NCBI RefSeq assembly: GCF_002741035.1
Contig: NZ_CP016808.1
Location: 2,852,001-2,916,000 of the forward strand
Source: Paenibacillus sp. BIHB 4019
Lineage (GTDB): Bacteria; Bacillota; Bacilli; Paenibacillales; Paenibacillaceae
Length of the DNA: 64,000 bases
Direction of reading: 5' to 3'
How positions within the stretch are numbered: the stretch's first letter is position 1; the number at the start of each line of letters is the position of its first letter. Of the stretch, positions 34,551-42,479 are shown piece by piece. The translations under genes were made by a program, and so were the position numbers. The notes under the pieces were generated by a model. It made no database searches and was not told the origin of the DNA. It was given only the letters and a program-made list of their open reading frames with translations.

Positions 34551-35213
34551 TTATAAACGTTGCAATTGAGGTACAATCGTTATTAATTCCAGTAAGTCAT
34601 CAATGACTATATCAGCCTGAGAAAGTTCATGTTGTTGTGCAAAATCAAAATTACATCCTATTGCAACTAACCCATTATCTTTTGCAGCATTGATATCTGA
34701 AAGGCGGTCTCCAACTACTGCTGCATTTGTAATCCCATATTTTTTTATAATACTCTTAACTAAGTCTGATTTATTCAGCGATTCGATTTGCTCGATACTA
34801 AAGGTTTCAGTAACCCACTGATCCAATTGGTAATAACGCACAATGGCTTTTAAATATTCCGTTAAACCATTGCTTGCTATGTAAATGGAATAATGGTTTT
34901 CTTTTAAAAAACGGAAAACTTCCTTTACATTTGGATACAAAGCACCTTTTCCACTGCTAATATTCTCTACTAACCTTTGGAGAAAATAAGCATCCATTTG
35001 TTCTCTTGCTTCAATGGAATGATTAGGCAGCAAGGCCTCCCATACCTTTGGCAAAGGCACACCCATAATTTCACGGTATTTATCAATAGGGGTTGCTGTA
35101 TCCCATTTATTTAGTGACCTTAAATGATTAAAAGCATCATCAAGGGACAGTTCTAAAATTTTGTCGGTTTGAAATAATGTGCCATCCATATCAAAGATGA
35201 GTGATTGCAGCAT
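34551..35213 (-). CDS. HAD-superfamily hydrolase (phosphatase)
   Basis: A 220-residue phosphatase-type protein. Motif I is FDMDGTLFQTD with the nucleophile Asp9 region, motif II lies in IYIASNGL, Lys is in the SLNKSDLVKS stretch, and motif IV is AVVGDRLSDINAA. The alpha-helical C1 cap fits phosphoglycolate-phosphatase or beta-phosphoglucomutase-like members. The substrate is not predictable. AGGGGG lies upstream of the ATG. It is transcribed divergently from the Rossmann-fold gene. Confidence 0.82.
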   Translation of the reverse strand: MLQSLIFDMDGTLFQTDKILELSLDDAFNHLRSLNKWDTATPIDKYREIMGVPLPKVWEALLPNHSIEAREQMDAYFLQRLVENISSGKGALYPNVKEVFRFLKENHYSIYIASNGLTEYLKAIVRYYQLDQWVTETFSIEQIESLNKSDLVKSIIKKYGITNAAVVGDRLSDINAAKDNGLVAIGCNFDFAQQHELSQADIVIDDLLELITIVPQLQRL

Positions 35214-35328
35214 AGTGATCCCCCTAATTTTGAATCGAATTTCTCATTCTTTAACTTCGTTTATTAATTGTACTATATTTTGATTCTCTTAAACGTAACG
35301 ATTCGTTATTAACAAGGAGGCGGCCTAA

Positions 35329-35994
35329 ATGAAGCGAAAAGCTGTAGTGGCGGGAGCCACAGGCTTAATAGGCAAGGAGCTCGTCCAATTATTGCTTGAC
35401 GATCAGGCTTACTCGGCGGTAACGCTGCTTGTTCGAAGAACAACGGGTATGGTGCATCCAAAACTTGTAGAGCAAGTGATCGACTTCGATCAATTGCAGC
35501 AAACCGATGTGGAGATGAACGGTGCCGACGTCTATTGCACACTTGGAACGACAATCAAGAAAGCTGGGAGCCAGGACGCTTTTCGAAAAGTAGACTATGA
35601 ATACCCGTTATCCCTCGGACTATTAGCAAGCAGGCAAGGGGCCAAGCAGCTGCTGCTTGTATCTGCAATAGGGGCAAAGGCATCATCGCGTACTTTCTAT
35701 ACGCGTGTGAAGGGGGAAGTGGAGGAGGCGCTGCGCAGCCTGGGGCTTCCCGCTTTGCACATTTTCCGGCCTTCGCTGCTGCTTGGCAAGCGGGAGGAAT
35801 TTCGGTTCGGAGAACGGCTCGCCGCCGCTTTGTCAGGCGTGCTTTCCCCGTTGTATTCGGGACCGCTGAGGAAATATGCGCCCGTTGAGGCGGGCACGGT
35901 TGCCAAAGCGATGATACTTGCAGCAAAAAGCGGACAGGCGGGCATTCATATGCATGAGAATGAACAGATCGTAAAGGTGAAGCAGACGTCATAA
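35329..35994 (+). CDS. NAD(P)-binding Rossmann-fold protein (HTATIP2/NmrA-like)
   Basis: A 221-residue atypical short-chain dehydrogenase. The glycine-rich motif GATGLIGKELV binds NAD(P); the rest (DVYCTLGTTIKKAGSQDAF, LLVSAIGAKASSRTFYTRVKGEVEEAL, IFRPSLLLGKR) matches the HTATIP2/oxidoreductase group. The YTRVK segment sits where the catalytic Tyr-x-x-x-Lys lies in SDRs. Function is unknown. AAGGAGGCGG lies upstream of the ATG. Confidence 0.8.
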   Translation: MKRKAVVAGATGLIGKELVQLLLDDQAYSAVTLLVRRTTGMVHPKLVEQVIDFDQLQQTDVEMNGADVYCTLGTTIKKAGSQDAFRKVDYEYPLSLGLLASRQGAKQLLLVSAIGAKASSRTFYTRVKGEVEEALRSLGLPALHIFRPSLLLGKREEFRFGERLAAALSGVLSPLYSGPLRKYAPVEAGTVAKAMILAAKSGQAGIHMHENEQIVKVKQTS

Positions 35995-36028
35995 ACCAGC
36001 TGTAGTTTGGTCGTTAATCCAATGGAAA

Positions 36029-36058
36029 AGGCTTGCCCGAAAACGCCTGAGCAAGCCT
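36029..36058 (-). terminator. Terminator of the spore-coat operon
   Basis: On the minus strand AGGCTTGC / GCAAGCCT is followed by TTTTCC, 17 bp past the stop of the CotS-like gene. Confidence 0.75.
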
Positions 36059-36074
36059 AAAAGAAGCTTTGTGC

Positions 36075-37157
36075 TTAAGATTGTTGGACAATGCTGTCCC
36101 ACGATGCAAGCATTTGCTGGCGCTCGCGATCGGACGTAATTAAAGCTTTGAGCTTCTGTATCGTTTGGGGAGCATTCCATTCCGTCCGCCTATTGAAGTA
36201 TTTGCTGGATAAGCCATAGAAAAGGTGGGGGAATAGCAGATCCGCATAGATGACGCTGCATTCCTCCGCGCTTAAAGGATGAGCTTCACGATAAGCCCGC
36301 AGCATGGATATGGCTTTAGCCGAGCTCCATCCATGCTTCTTCATCACCTTGTTGAATATTTTGCGAATATCTCTTGCAGGCAAGTCAAAGGTTAAGGAAT
36401 CCATATCGATAATGGCAAGCCCTTGCCGGGTCTTAATCAAGTTGGCGGCTGCAAAATCCTGATGGCAAAGGTTTTTTTGGACGGCGACTTTATTGACCCA
36501 GTTGGTGTAGGGGCTGCTTTGAATCAAATGCAGCGCAGCTTTTCCTTGGTCAATAAATTTGTCCGCATGCAGAAGAAACAGCCTCTCAAATTCGCTGTTA
36601 TTACTATTACTGCTACTACTACTACTTCTAATGCTGCTGCTCTTACCGCTCCTGCTGCTCTTCCTGCTGTTGCTACCGCTGAGAGCCATTCCCTTGAACC
36701 GCTCTAATTGATCGAGATGCTTCGCATAGCCCCGTCCCCAGCTTCCAAGATGCTCCCTTTCATCCGTTGTATAGGCGGATTGAAAACCTCGGGAAGCCAT
36801 ATGGAACTTCCCAAGCTCCTTCATAATGAGAAGGAGATCTCCCGTTACATAGGAGGGAGATTCGCCTTCCGCTGCATCTGATAAGACGTAGCAGCTGCCG
36901 CTGCTGTCCTCTGCGTAATCCTTTCCATCCGTGGTAGCTACCATGCGAGGGATAGGCGCACCATTTTTCTGCAAATGTCTAATCGCTTGAAGGAGGAAGA
37001 GGAGCCTTTGCTTGGAGACGGGCGCCTTCTTCAAAATTTTAGTTCCCGCGCTTGTCACAAGGCTCCAGGTCGCCTTCTTGCCTTTATCCGAGATGAGCTT
37101 CATGCTCTTCACTTGAAGCGGATATTGGGACATCAGTCCAGTTATCGTTTGCATCAT
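36075..37157 (-). CDS. CotS/CotI-family spore coat kinase-like protein
   Basis: A 360-residue protein of the CotS/CotI/YutH family, which have a phosphotransferase-like fold and sit in the spore coat. KILKKAPVSKQRLLFLLQAI is typical of the N-lobe. CHQDFAAANLI (catalytic loop, with Asp) and IIDMDSLTFDLPARDI (metal Asp) are kept, so it could be an active kinase. A Ser/Asn-rich insertion of about 30 residues near 160-190 (encoded at about 36590-36680 by runs of AGC/AGT) is unusual for the family. It is the last gene of a minus-strand operon with a GT4 and sugar-nucleotide genes, as in the B. subtilis cotSA-cotS region. Confidence 0.8.
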   Translation of the reverse strand: MMQTITGLMSQYPLQVKSMKLISDKGKKATWSLVTSAGTKILKKAPVSKQRLLFLLQAIRHLQKNGAPIPRMVATTDGKDYAEDSSGSCYVLSDAAEGESPSYVTGDLLLIMKELGKFHMASRGFQSAYTTDEREHLGSWGRGYAKHLDQLERFKGMALSGSNSRKSSRSGKSSSIRSSSSSSNSNNSEFERLFLLHADKFIDQGKAALHLIQSSPYTNWVNKVAVQKNLCHQDFAAANLIKTRQGLAIIDMDSLTFDLPARDIRKIFNKVMKKHGWSSAKAISMLRAYREAHPLSAEECSVIYADLLFPHLFYGLSSKYFNRRTEWNAPQTIQKLKALITSDRERQQMLASWDSIVQQS

Positions 37158-37159
37158 CG

Positions 37160-38416
37160 TTACCTGCCCCTTTGCTGAGTTCGTTTGCTGCTAGAGCGGC
37201 GTTTGAGTTTTCTGCGAAGAGGACGGGTAAACCGGCTTTTAAGTTTGGTTACCTTAATATTTGATAATGGGGTAGGCTCGCTTCTGTAAGCGTCCATGTA
37301 AATTTTATTTAAACGATCTGCGACATGCTTGAATGTGAAAAATCCTTCGACCATTTCCCGGCCTCTGAACGCCATCGTTCTGGCTTCGTCCCTATAAGTA
37401 AGCATATAGTTAATGGCATCAGCAAATGAATCTGAGCTGTTGTAGGTGCGAACAATATAGCCATTACGCTTATGTTGAACGACCTCGGCATTGCCGCCGC
37501 GATCGGTTGTAATGACAGGGACGCCGGCTGCCATCGCTTCATAATGCACGCGAGCGAGCGGTTCCTGCCATTGGGAGCTGCAGACAAATACGTCGCCCAT
37601 GGAAAAATAATTTTGAATTTCGCCAGCTTGAACGAATTTGGTGAAGATGACTCTGCTGCGATAAGGCTCAGCCAGCTTCAATAACCATTGTCCATAGCTA
37701 TCAACGGTGTTGTCGCTGAACCATTTTCCGCCAACGATAACAAGGACCGCATCCGGATGCTCATCAAGGACACGGTCCATTGCCTCAATGAGCAGATGTG
37801 GCCCTTTCTTGACGCTGAGCCGTCCAACAAACAAAATAACTTTCTTGTTCTGGACGCCATACCTTTCCCGCATTTGATTGCGCAATTGCAAGCCGCGGGA
37901 GGTCCAAATAGGATGGTAAGAATTAGGGTCAATTCCGGAGAAAATCGGTTCGGTTTTATTCTCTGCTGCGGGAACGCGCCTAGTAATCGTTGATTTAATA
38001 TAGTTGCTTACCGTCGTTATTTTGTGGACATATTCCACGCAAAGCTCTGCGTCAATATCGGATATTTTGTTGGTCTCAAACATTTCGTTATGCAGGCTGA
38101 CGACAAAACGGCTAGTCGGGGAGGCTTCTTTATAAATGACGACGTTTTTAGGACGATTAAATACATGAACGACATCATAGGCGTACTCCTTCAATGAACT
38201 CGCAACATCTTCAACGTAGCTATCTCTGGGAAAGCGGATATATTTAATGTCACCACGCGTCTCCCTATTTGGCAGCGCAGCATCGGTAATGGAGTAGATC
38301 GTCAATTGATGGTTCTGGGATAAAAAGGGAGATACTCCGTCCATCATAATTTGGATGGCTCCCCCTCTCACAGCGGGAGAAGGGAGCTTTTCCGTACATA
38401 TGAATGCCAGTCTCAT
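37160..38416 (-). CDS. GT4-family glycosyltransferase, CotSA/YtcC-like
   Basis: A retaining GT-B glycosyltransferase of about 418 residues. The N-terminal domain has SPAVRGGAIQIMMDGV (glycine-rich acceptor loop), and the C-terminal domain has ILFVGRLSVKKGPHLLIEAM plus the E-x7-E motif in PLARVHYEAMAAGVPVITTD. The ATG at 38416 is chosen because AGGAGG lies just upstream. It is followed after 2 bp by the CotS-like gene and preceded by an epimerase gene. By analogy with B. subtilis CotSA it builds or attaches spore-surface glycan in the mother cell. Confidence 0.83.
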   Translation of the reverse strand: MRLAFICTEKLPSPAVRGGAIQIMMDGVSPFLSQNHQLTIYSITDAALPNRETRGDIKYIRFPRDSYVEDVASSLKEYAYDVVHVFNRPKNVVIYKEASPTSRFVVSLHNEMFETNKISDIDAELCVEYVHKITTVSNYIKSTITRRVPAAENKTEPIFSGIDPNSYHPIWTSRGLQLRNQMRERYGVQNKKVILFVGRLSVKKGPHLLIEAMDRVLDEHPDAVLVIVGGKWFSDNTVDSYGQWLLKLAEPYRSRVIFTKFVQAGEIQNYFSMGDVFVCSSQWQEPLARVHYEAMAAGVPVITTDRGGNAEVVQHKRNGYIVRTYNSSDSFADAINYMLTYRDEARTMAFRGREMVEGFFTFKHVADRLNKIYMDAYRSEPTPLSNIKVTKLKSRFTRPLRRKLKRRSSSKRTQQRGR

Positions 38417-38433
38417 AAGGAGCCAGCCTCCTG

Positions 38434-39378
38434 TCATTTATAGAAATCGATAAAATATTCGAGCTCCTTGGCTAAGCCGGCCTCCAAGCTGATTTTGGGC
38501 TCATATTGCAATAGCCGTTTGGCTTTGGATATATCGGCCCAAGTGTGCATGGGCTCGCCGTGCAGGCTGCTGCTAGCGGAAATCTCCGATTTTTTTCCTG
38601 TCAAAATCTCCAGGGCTTGAATAACCTGTATGACAGCTGCACGTTCTTTACCGCCGATGTTAATGGTTTCTCCTACGACATGGGGGGCGTCAGCTACAGC
38701 AGCGATAGCTTCTACGCAATCACTGATATACGTAAAATCCCGGGTTTGCGAGCCGTCGCCAAATAAAGTAATCGGATCATTCGCCAGCAGCTGTTTAATA
38801 AAACGATGAAACGCCATATCAGAGCGTTGACGAGGCCCATATACGGTGAAAAAGCGTAAAATAACGATTGGGATGCCATCATTTTTGCTATAAACCCGGC
38901 ATAAATGCTCGCCTGTCAGCTTGCTGACACCGTAGGGAGCGAGAGGAGCTAGCGGCGTGTCCTCAGAAACTTGGCCCGTCGTCTCTCCATAAACGGAGGA
39001 GGTAGACGCAAATACAAATTTTTTAATCGATGATTGGCGGCAAGCTTCAAGAAGCTGCTGTGTAGCAAGAATATTGGATTCAACGTAGCTGCGGAAATCA
39101 GCTCCCCAGCTGGAGCGCACGCCCGGTATGCCAGCCAAATGATAAATGATATCCACATCGATAAGCAGTATTTTCCAGTCCAAATGAAGCATATTGGCGG
39201 TAATCATGCTGAATCGCGGGTGATGAAGAAAGCTGTCCATGTTTTTTGTGCCAATCATGTGCAATTCCTCACGAACGAATGCGTCAACGCCGATCACTTC
39301 ATGCTCGCCATTGGCCAGCAAATATTCGCATAGATGAGATCCGATAAACCCGGCAGCGCCAGTTACGAGAATTTTCAT
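38434..39378 (-). CDS. NAD-dependent sugar epimerase/dehydratase, YtcB-like
   Basis: A 314-residue extended SDR. GAAGFIGSHL binds NAD, STSSVYGET and YGVSK (catalytic Tyr and Lys) form the active site, and RFFTVYGPRQRSDMAFHRFI binds the sugar nucleotide. It most resembles UDP-glucuronate 4-epimerase-type enzymes, which fits its place directly after a UDP-glucose 6-dehydrogenase gene (stop and start overlap by 4 bp). The likely product is UDP-galacturonate or a relative for the coat glycan; this is inferred. Confidence 0.83.
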   Translation of the reverse strand: MKILVTGAAGFIGSHLCEYLLANGEHEVIGVDAFVREELHMIGTKNMDSFLHHPRFSMITANMLHLDWKILLIDVDIIYHLAGIPGVRSSWGADFRSYVESNILATQQLLEACRQSSIKKFVFASTSSVYGETTGQVSEDTPLAPLAPYGVSKLTGEHLCRVYSKNDGIPIVILRFFTVYGPRQRSDMAFHRFIKQLLANDPITLFGDGSQTRDFTYISDCVEAIAAVADAPHVVGETINIGGKERAAVIQVIQALEILTGKKSEISASSSLHGEPMHTWADISKAKRLLQYEPKISLEAGLAKELEYFIDFYK

Positions 39379-40658
39379 GGGCGACCAACTCCCATGTAAG
39401 CAAAGCCGTGCAATTCCAGATTTTTTTTGTCCAGAGCATTTCGTCCGTCTACAATAACAGGCCGCCTCATTAACGTTTTGACCTTATGCCAATCCGCTTC
39501 CAGGAAGGAGTGCCAAGCTGTGGCGACTACCAGCACATCCGCCTGCTCCACGGCTACATAAGGACTGGAGCACCAAATAACGGAGGGAAGCTCGGGCGTT
39601 GCAAGCGGGTCGTAAGCATATACCGCATATCCTCTGTGCGTCAGCTTTTTCATTAGAGCGATGGCTTGAGAATAGCGAATATCGTCTGTGTTTTCTTTAA
39701 AGGTTGCCCCCCATACGGCAATTCGCGGTTTTTCGGTCCATTCGCCTAAAGCATGGGTTATTTTATTCAGGTAAATGTCTATTTGTGAACGATTGATTTT
39801 CTTAACAGCATGCAGCAGATCAAGCTTGACGCCTTTAGAGGAGGCCACATAATCAAGGGCATTCACATCTTTAGGAAAACAGGAACCGCCGTAGCCGAGG
39901 CCGGCTTGCAGAAATCTGCTTCCGATCCGCTCATCAAGGCCAATGCCTTGCGATACCTCCATAATGTCGGCACTGTAGGCATCGCAAATCCGGGCTATTT
40001 CATTAATAAAGGAAATTTTAGTGGCGAGGAAGGCATTGGATGCATATTTAATTAGCTCAGCCTCCAATCGGTTCGTTAGCAAAAACGTAGTTTGAAGGGA
40101 GGCATACATTTCCTGGACCTTCATCGCAGCTTCGCTTCTCTTGGCGCCAATTACGATGCGATCAGGATGGACCGTATCCTCAATCGCTGTTCCTTCCCTG
40201 AGAAATTCAGGGTTAGAGACGATATCAAATAAGTCGGGGCGAGTCCCTCGCTGTTGAAGCTCCTCTTCAACCCAATCAGCCGTACCGGGCGGTACGGTGC
40301 TCTTCATAATAATCGTTTTGTACGAGCGAATCGTTTCCGCAATCGCGGTGATGACATGCTTTACATATTTCATATCGGCGCTGCCATCCTTCGCTGAAGG
40401 GGTCCCAACGGCAATCATAATGACAGGACAATGAGCCATATGCTTCTTGCTGTCCGTATCAAAAAAGAGCGTGTCCCGCTGCTGATTGTCCTTAATCAGC
40501 TCGGTTAGGCCAGGCTCGTAAATCGGAATAATTCCTTTCCGCAGCTTCGCAATTTTATCCGTATCAACATCCGTACAAAATACGGTGTGACCCCTATCTG
40601 CCAGAACAGCCGCTGTTGTTAATCCAACGTAGCCTGCTCCTACAACACAAATTTCCAT
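39375..40658 (-). CDS. UDP-glucose 6-dehydrogenase, YtcA-like
   Basis: A 427-residue enzyme that oxidises UDP-glucose twice to UDP-glucuronate. The NAD motif GAGYVGL is at residues 7-13, STVPPGT and NPEFLREGTA are family signatures, and the catalytic Cys260 lies in GYGGSCFPKD. First gene of the minus-strand coat-glycan operon; GAAAGGAGCG precedes the ATG. The upstream region shares space with the divergent UDP-glucose pyrophosphorylase gene, which would supply its substrate. Confidence 0.9.
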   Translation of the reverse strand: MEICVVGAGYVGLTTAAVLADRGHTVFCTDVDTDKIAKLRKGIIPIYEPGLTELIKDNQQRDTLFFDTDSKKHMAHCPVIMIAVGTPSAKDGSADMKYVKHVITAIAETIRSYKTIIMKSTVPPGTADWVEEELQQRGTRPDLFDIVSNPEFLREGTAIEDTVHPDRIVIGAKRSEAAMKVQEMYASLQTTFLLTNRLEAELIKYASNAFLATKISFINEIARICDAYSADIMEVSQGIGLDERIGSRFLQAGLGYGGSCFPKDVNALDYVASSKGVKLDLLHAVKKINRSQIDIYLNKITHALGEWTEKPRIAVWGATFKENTDDIRYSQAIALMKKLTHRGYAVYAYDPLATPELPSVIWCSSPYVAVEQADVLVVATAWHSFLEADWHKVKTLMRRPVIVDGRNALDKKNLELHGFAYMGVGRP

Positions 40659-40869
40659 TCCTATCGCTCCTTTCGAATCTACTACTACTAAAATATTGAT
40701 TTTTGTTAAGAATGGTCACGGCTGCTGCATCTATTAAATCAAGCGGGAGCTATTGAAATGGGTTGCCGCATTTGCCTTATTTTCATAGAGGACAAGCTTC
40801 AAAATCGTTTTTTGCTAATATGCTGTTACTATATATTGGATAAAAATCCAATGGAAGTGGGTGATATTA

Positions 40870-41682
40870 GTGGTATTTAAAGCGATTATTCCTGCGGCGG
40901 GATACGGGACGCGTAACTTGCCCATTACTAAAGCGATTCCAAAGGAAATGTTCCCTATTAACAGCCGCCCTGTCATTGACTATATTGTTCAGGAAGCGAT
41001 CCATGCCGGGATCAAAGAAATTCTAATTATTCTCTCTCGTAATAAGACAGCCATTATGGATTATTTTGATCGCTCTATTGAGCTGGAATGGTTTTTAAAC
41101 ACACACCAGAAAAGCAATATGCTTAAAGGAATTGTGCCGCCGAAGGTCAGTTTTCAATATGTAAGGCAGCCGCAGGCTCTAGGGCTTGGCCAAGCTGTTC
41201 AGTTGGGACAAACATTCGCAGGGGACGATCCGTTTGTTGTGTTGCTGCCGGATCAGCTTTGCTTGAAACAACCCCCTCCGCTGTGCAAAATGATTAAGCT
41301 GTACGAGCAGTTCAAGCACCCGGTTATCGGACTGCAGACGGTGGAGAGAGAGCTCCTGCAAAACTATGGAGTCATTTCTGGAAAGCAGATTCAAGCCGGG
41401 GTATATCGGCTTGATTCCATTGTCGAAAAGCCCCAAATAAATCCGCCATCCCATCTTGCGGTCATGGGCAGATATATTTTGACATCTAAAATATTTGCCG
41501 CTCTTAATCAATTGAAGGCCGAAAACGGAGGGGAGCTTCAGCTAACGGATGCGCTGAACGTTCTGATCCAGCAGGATGAAGCATATGGCTATGTTTTTAA
41601 GGAGAAATGGTATGATACGAGTATTGAAAGCGAGTATATTAATGCCCAACGTTGTGCCTACAAAATGAACAAGCAGACTTAA
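40870..41682 (+). CDS. UTP-glucose-1-phosphate uridylyltransferase, YtdA-like
   Basis: About 270 residues. It makes UDP-glucose from UTP and glucose-1-phosphate. The nucleotide-binding start KAIIPAAGYGTRNLPITKAIPKEM is quoted here only in part: PAAGYGTR, TKAIPKEM and VIDYIVQEA are intact, as is VEKPQINPPSHLAVMGRYI. GTG at 40870 is chosen because it gives the usual few residues before KAIIPAAG and has GGAAGTGGG upstream. An in-frame GTG at 40861 is possible. Being divergent from the dehydrogenase, it is likely part of the same sporulation regulon. Confidence 0.85.
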   Translation: MVFKAIIPAAGYGTRNLPITKAIPKEMFPINSRPVIDYIVQEAIHAGIKEILIILSRNKTAIMDYFDRSIELEWFLNTHQKSNMLKGIVPPKVSFQYVRQPQALGLGQAVQLGQTFAGDDPFVVLLPDQLCLKQPPPLCKMIKLYEQFKHPVIGLQTVERELLQNYGVISGKQIQAGVYRLDSIVEKPQINPPSHLAVMGRYILTSKIFAALNQLKAENGGELQLTDALNVLIQQDEAYGYVFKEKWYDTSIESEYINAQRCAYKMNKQT

Positions 41683-41697
41683 AGGGGATAGGGAAAA

Positions 41698-41731
41698 ACC
41701 TTTAAACGACGATGAGGCTCGTTAAAGGTTA
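41698..41731 (+). terminator. Terminator after the pyrophosphorylase gene
   Basis: AACCTTTAA-ACGA / TCGTTAAAGGTT forms a stem shortly after the stop codon. Confidence 0.65.
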
Positions 41732-41764
41732 TCTTTGTTCTCTTTTTTCTGCTTTTTTGCGTAG

Positions 41765-41798
41765 ACAAAAAGAGTCGCCTTCAGAAGAAGGCGACAGT
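41765..41798 (-). terminator. Terminator after the repeat coat protein gene
   Basis: On the minus strand GTCGCCTTC-TTCT-GAAGGCGAC is followed by TCTTTTTG, about 40 bp past the stop codon. Confidence 0.85.
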
Positions 41799-41835
41799 CG
41801 GTACCCGGTACCTAGTCTATGAAGTGCTTAGCTGC

Positions 41836-42135
41836 TTACTCGAAATCGTCATCCGAGTTTCGATTGAATTGCTCAGCCCGATTGCAGCTACCATGCGAGC
41901 GATGGTGGCTATGGCAGTTGTCATGTGAACGATTGCCGCCCGTACGGTTGCCACAGGAACGATTGCCCCCGGTGCGATTGCCGCCCGTACGGTTGCCACA
42001 GGAACGATTGCCCCCAGTGCGATTGCCGCCTGTACGGTTACCCCCAGTATGACAGCCCCCCGTGCGATTGCCGCCCGTACGGTTACCTCCTCTACGATTG
42101 CCGCCAGAGCAGGAGAATGAATTGAAGTTTGACAT
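41836..42135 (-). CDS. Small Gly/Asn/Arg repeat protein, likely spore coat or exosporium
   Basis: A 99-residue low-complexity protein. After a short head (MSNFNSFSCSGG) it consists of a GGNRTGG-type hexapeptide repeat in which NRT occurs seven times and NRS three times, with Cys at regular places (NRSCGNRT twice). The tail is His/Cys-rich (NCHSHHRSHGSC) and then acidic. GGGGG lies 7-8 bp before the ATG at 42135, and a sigma-K-like promoter lies upstream. It has no signal peptide, as expected for a mother-cell coat protein. The repeats also read open on the opposite strand, but those frames have no ribosome site. Confidence 0.7.
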   Translation of the reverse strand: MSNFNSFSCSGGNRRGGNRTGGNRTGGCHTGGNRTGGNRTGGNRSCGNRTGGNRTGGNRSCGNRTGGNRSHDNCHSHHRSHGSCNRAEQFNRNSDDDFE

Positions 42136-42164
42136 ATGCAAACCCCCTTTCTCGTATATGCTAC

Positions 42165-42193
42165 AATATATGACCGCAATCTATTATTTGTAA
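42165..42193 (-). promoter_or_regulatory. Sigma-K-like promoter of the repeat coat protein
   Basis: On the minus strand TTAC is followed after 17 bp by CATATATT. This fits the sigma-K pattern (AC, then CATANNNT), 30 bp before the start codon. The 340-bp gap up to the next gene holds nothing else that I can identify. Confidence 0.5.
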
Positions 42194-42479
42194 CGAGGCA
42201 TTTGATTGTTTTCATAGTCTACATGCAGGAGACGAACTCGAAAGAAGACTTTCCGAATATGAATGCAGATAAAGTGCATTATTTTTGAAATAATGGTGTT
42301 TTTAGGATTGGAGAGCGGGCAAGGCCTTGTATTTAAATATGCAATGGGCCATCTGCTGAAGAGACAATTTGGTGATGGATTTTTAAATGAAGACGCGTGT
42401 TCTCAAGCAATGGACTAGTATCTTAAGCATGGTATCATAGGATAAAACGGACGGCTGCACATTAGGAGGAGGATCAGCT

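Noticed and set aside
35555..35992. Minus-strand frame of 145 codons opposite the Rossmann-fold gene
   Set aside because: No family features, and the plus strand has clear NAD-binding and SDR-like motifs with a strong ribosome site.
36423..36707. Plus-strand frame rich in Thr/Ala across the CotS-like gene
   Set aside because: Antisense of the Ser-rich triplet tract; the CotS-like motifs fix the minus strand as coding.
41925..42110. Possible CRISPR array in the short regular repeats
   Set aside because: The repeats are contiguous 18-bp coding units without spacers, and no cas genes are present.
41817..42215. Alternative frames on both strands over the coat repeat (arginine/proline-rich on plus, alanine/valine-rich on minus)
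   Set aside because: Repetitive GC-biased DNA keeps all frames open. Only the NRT frame has a ribosome site, promoter and terminator.
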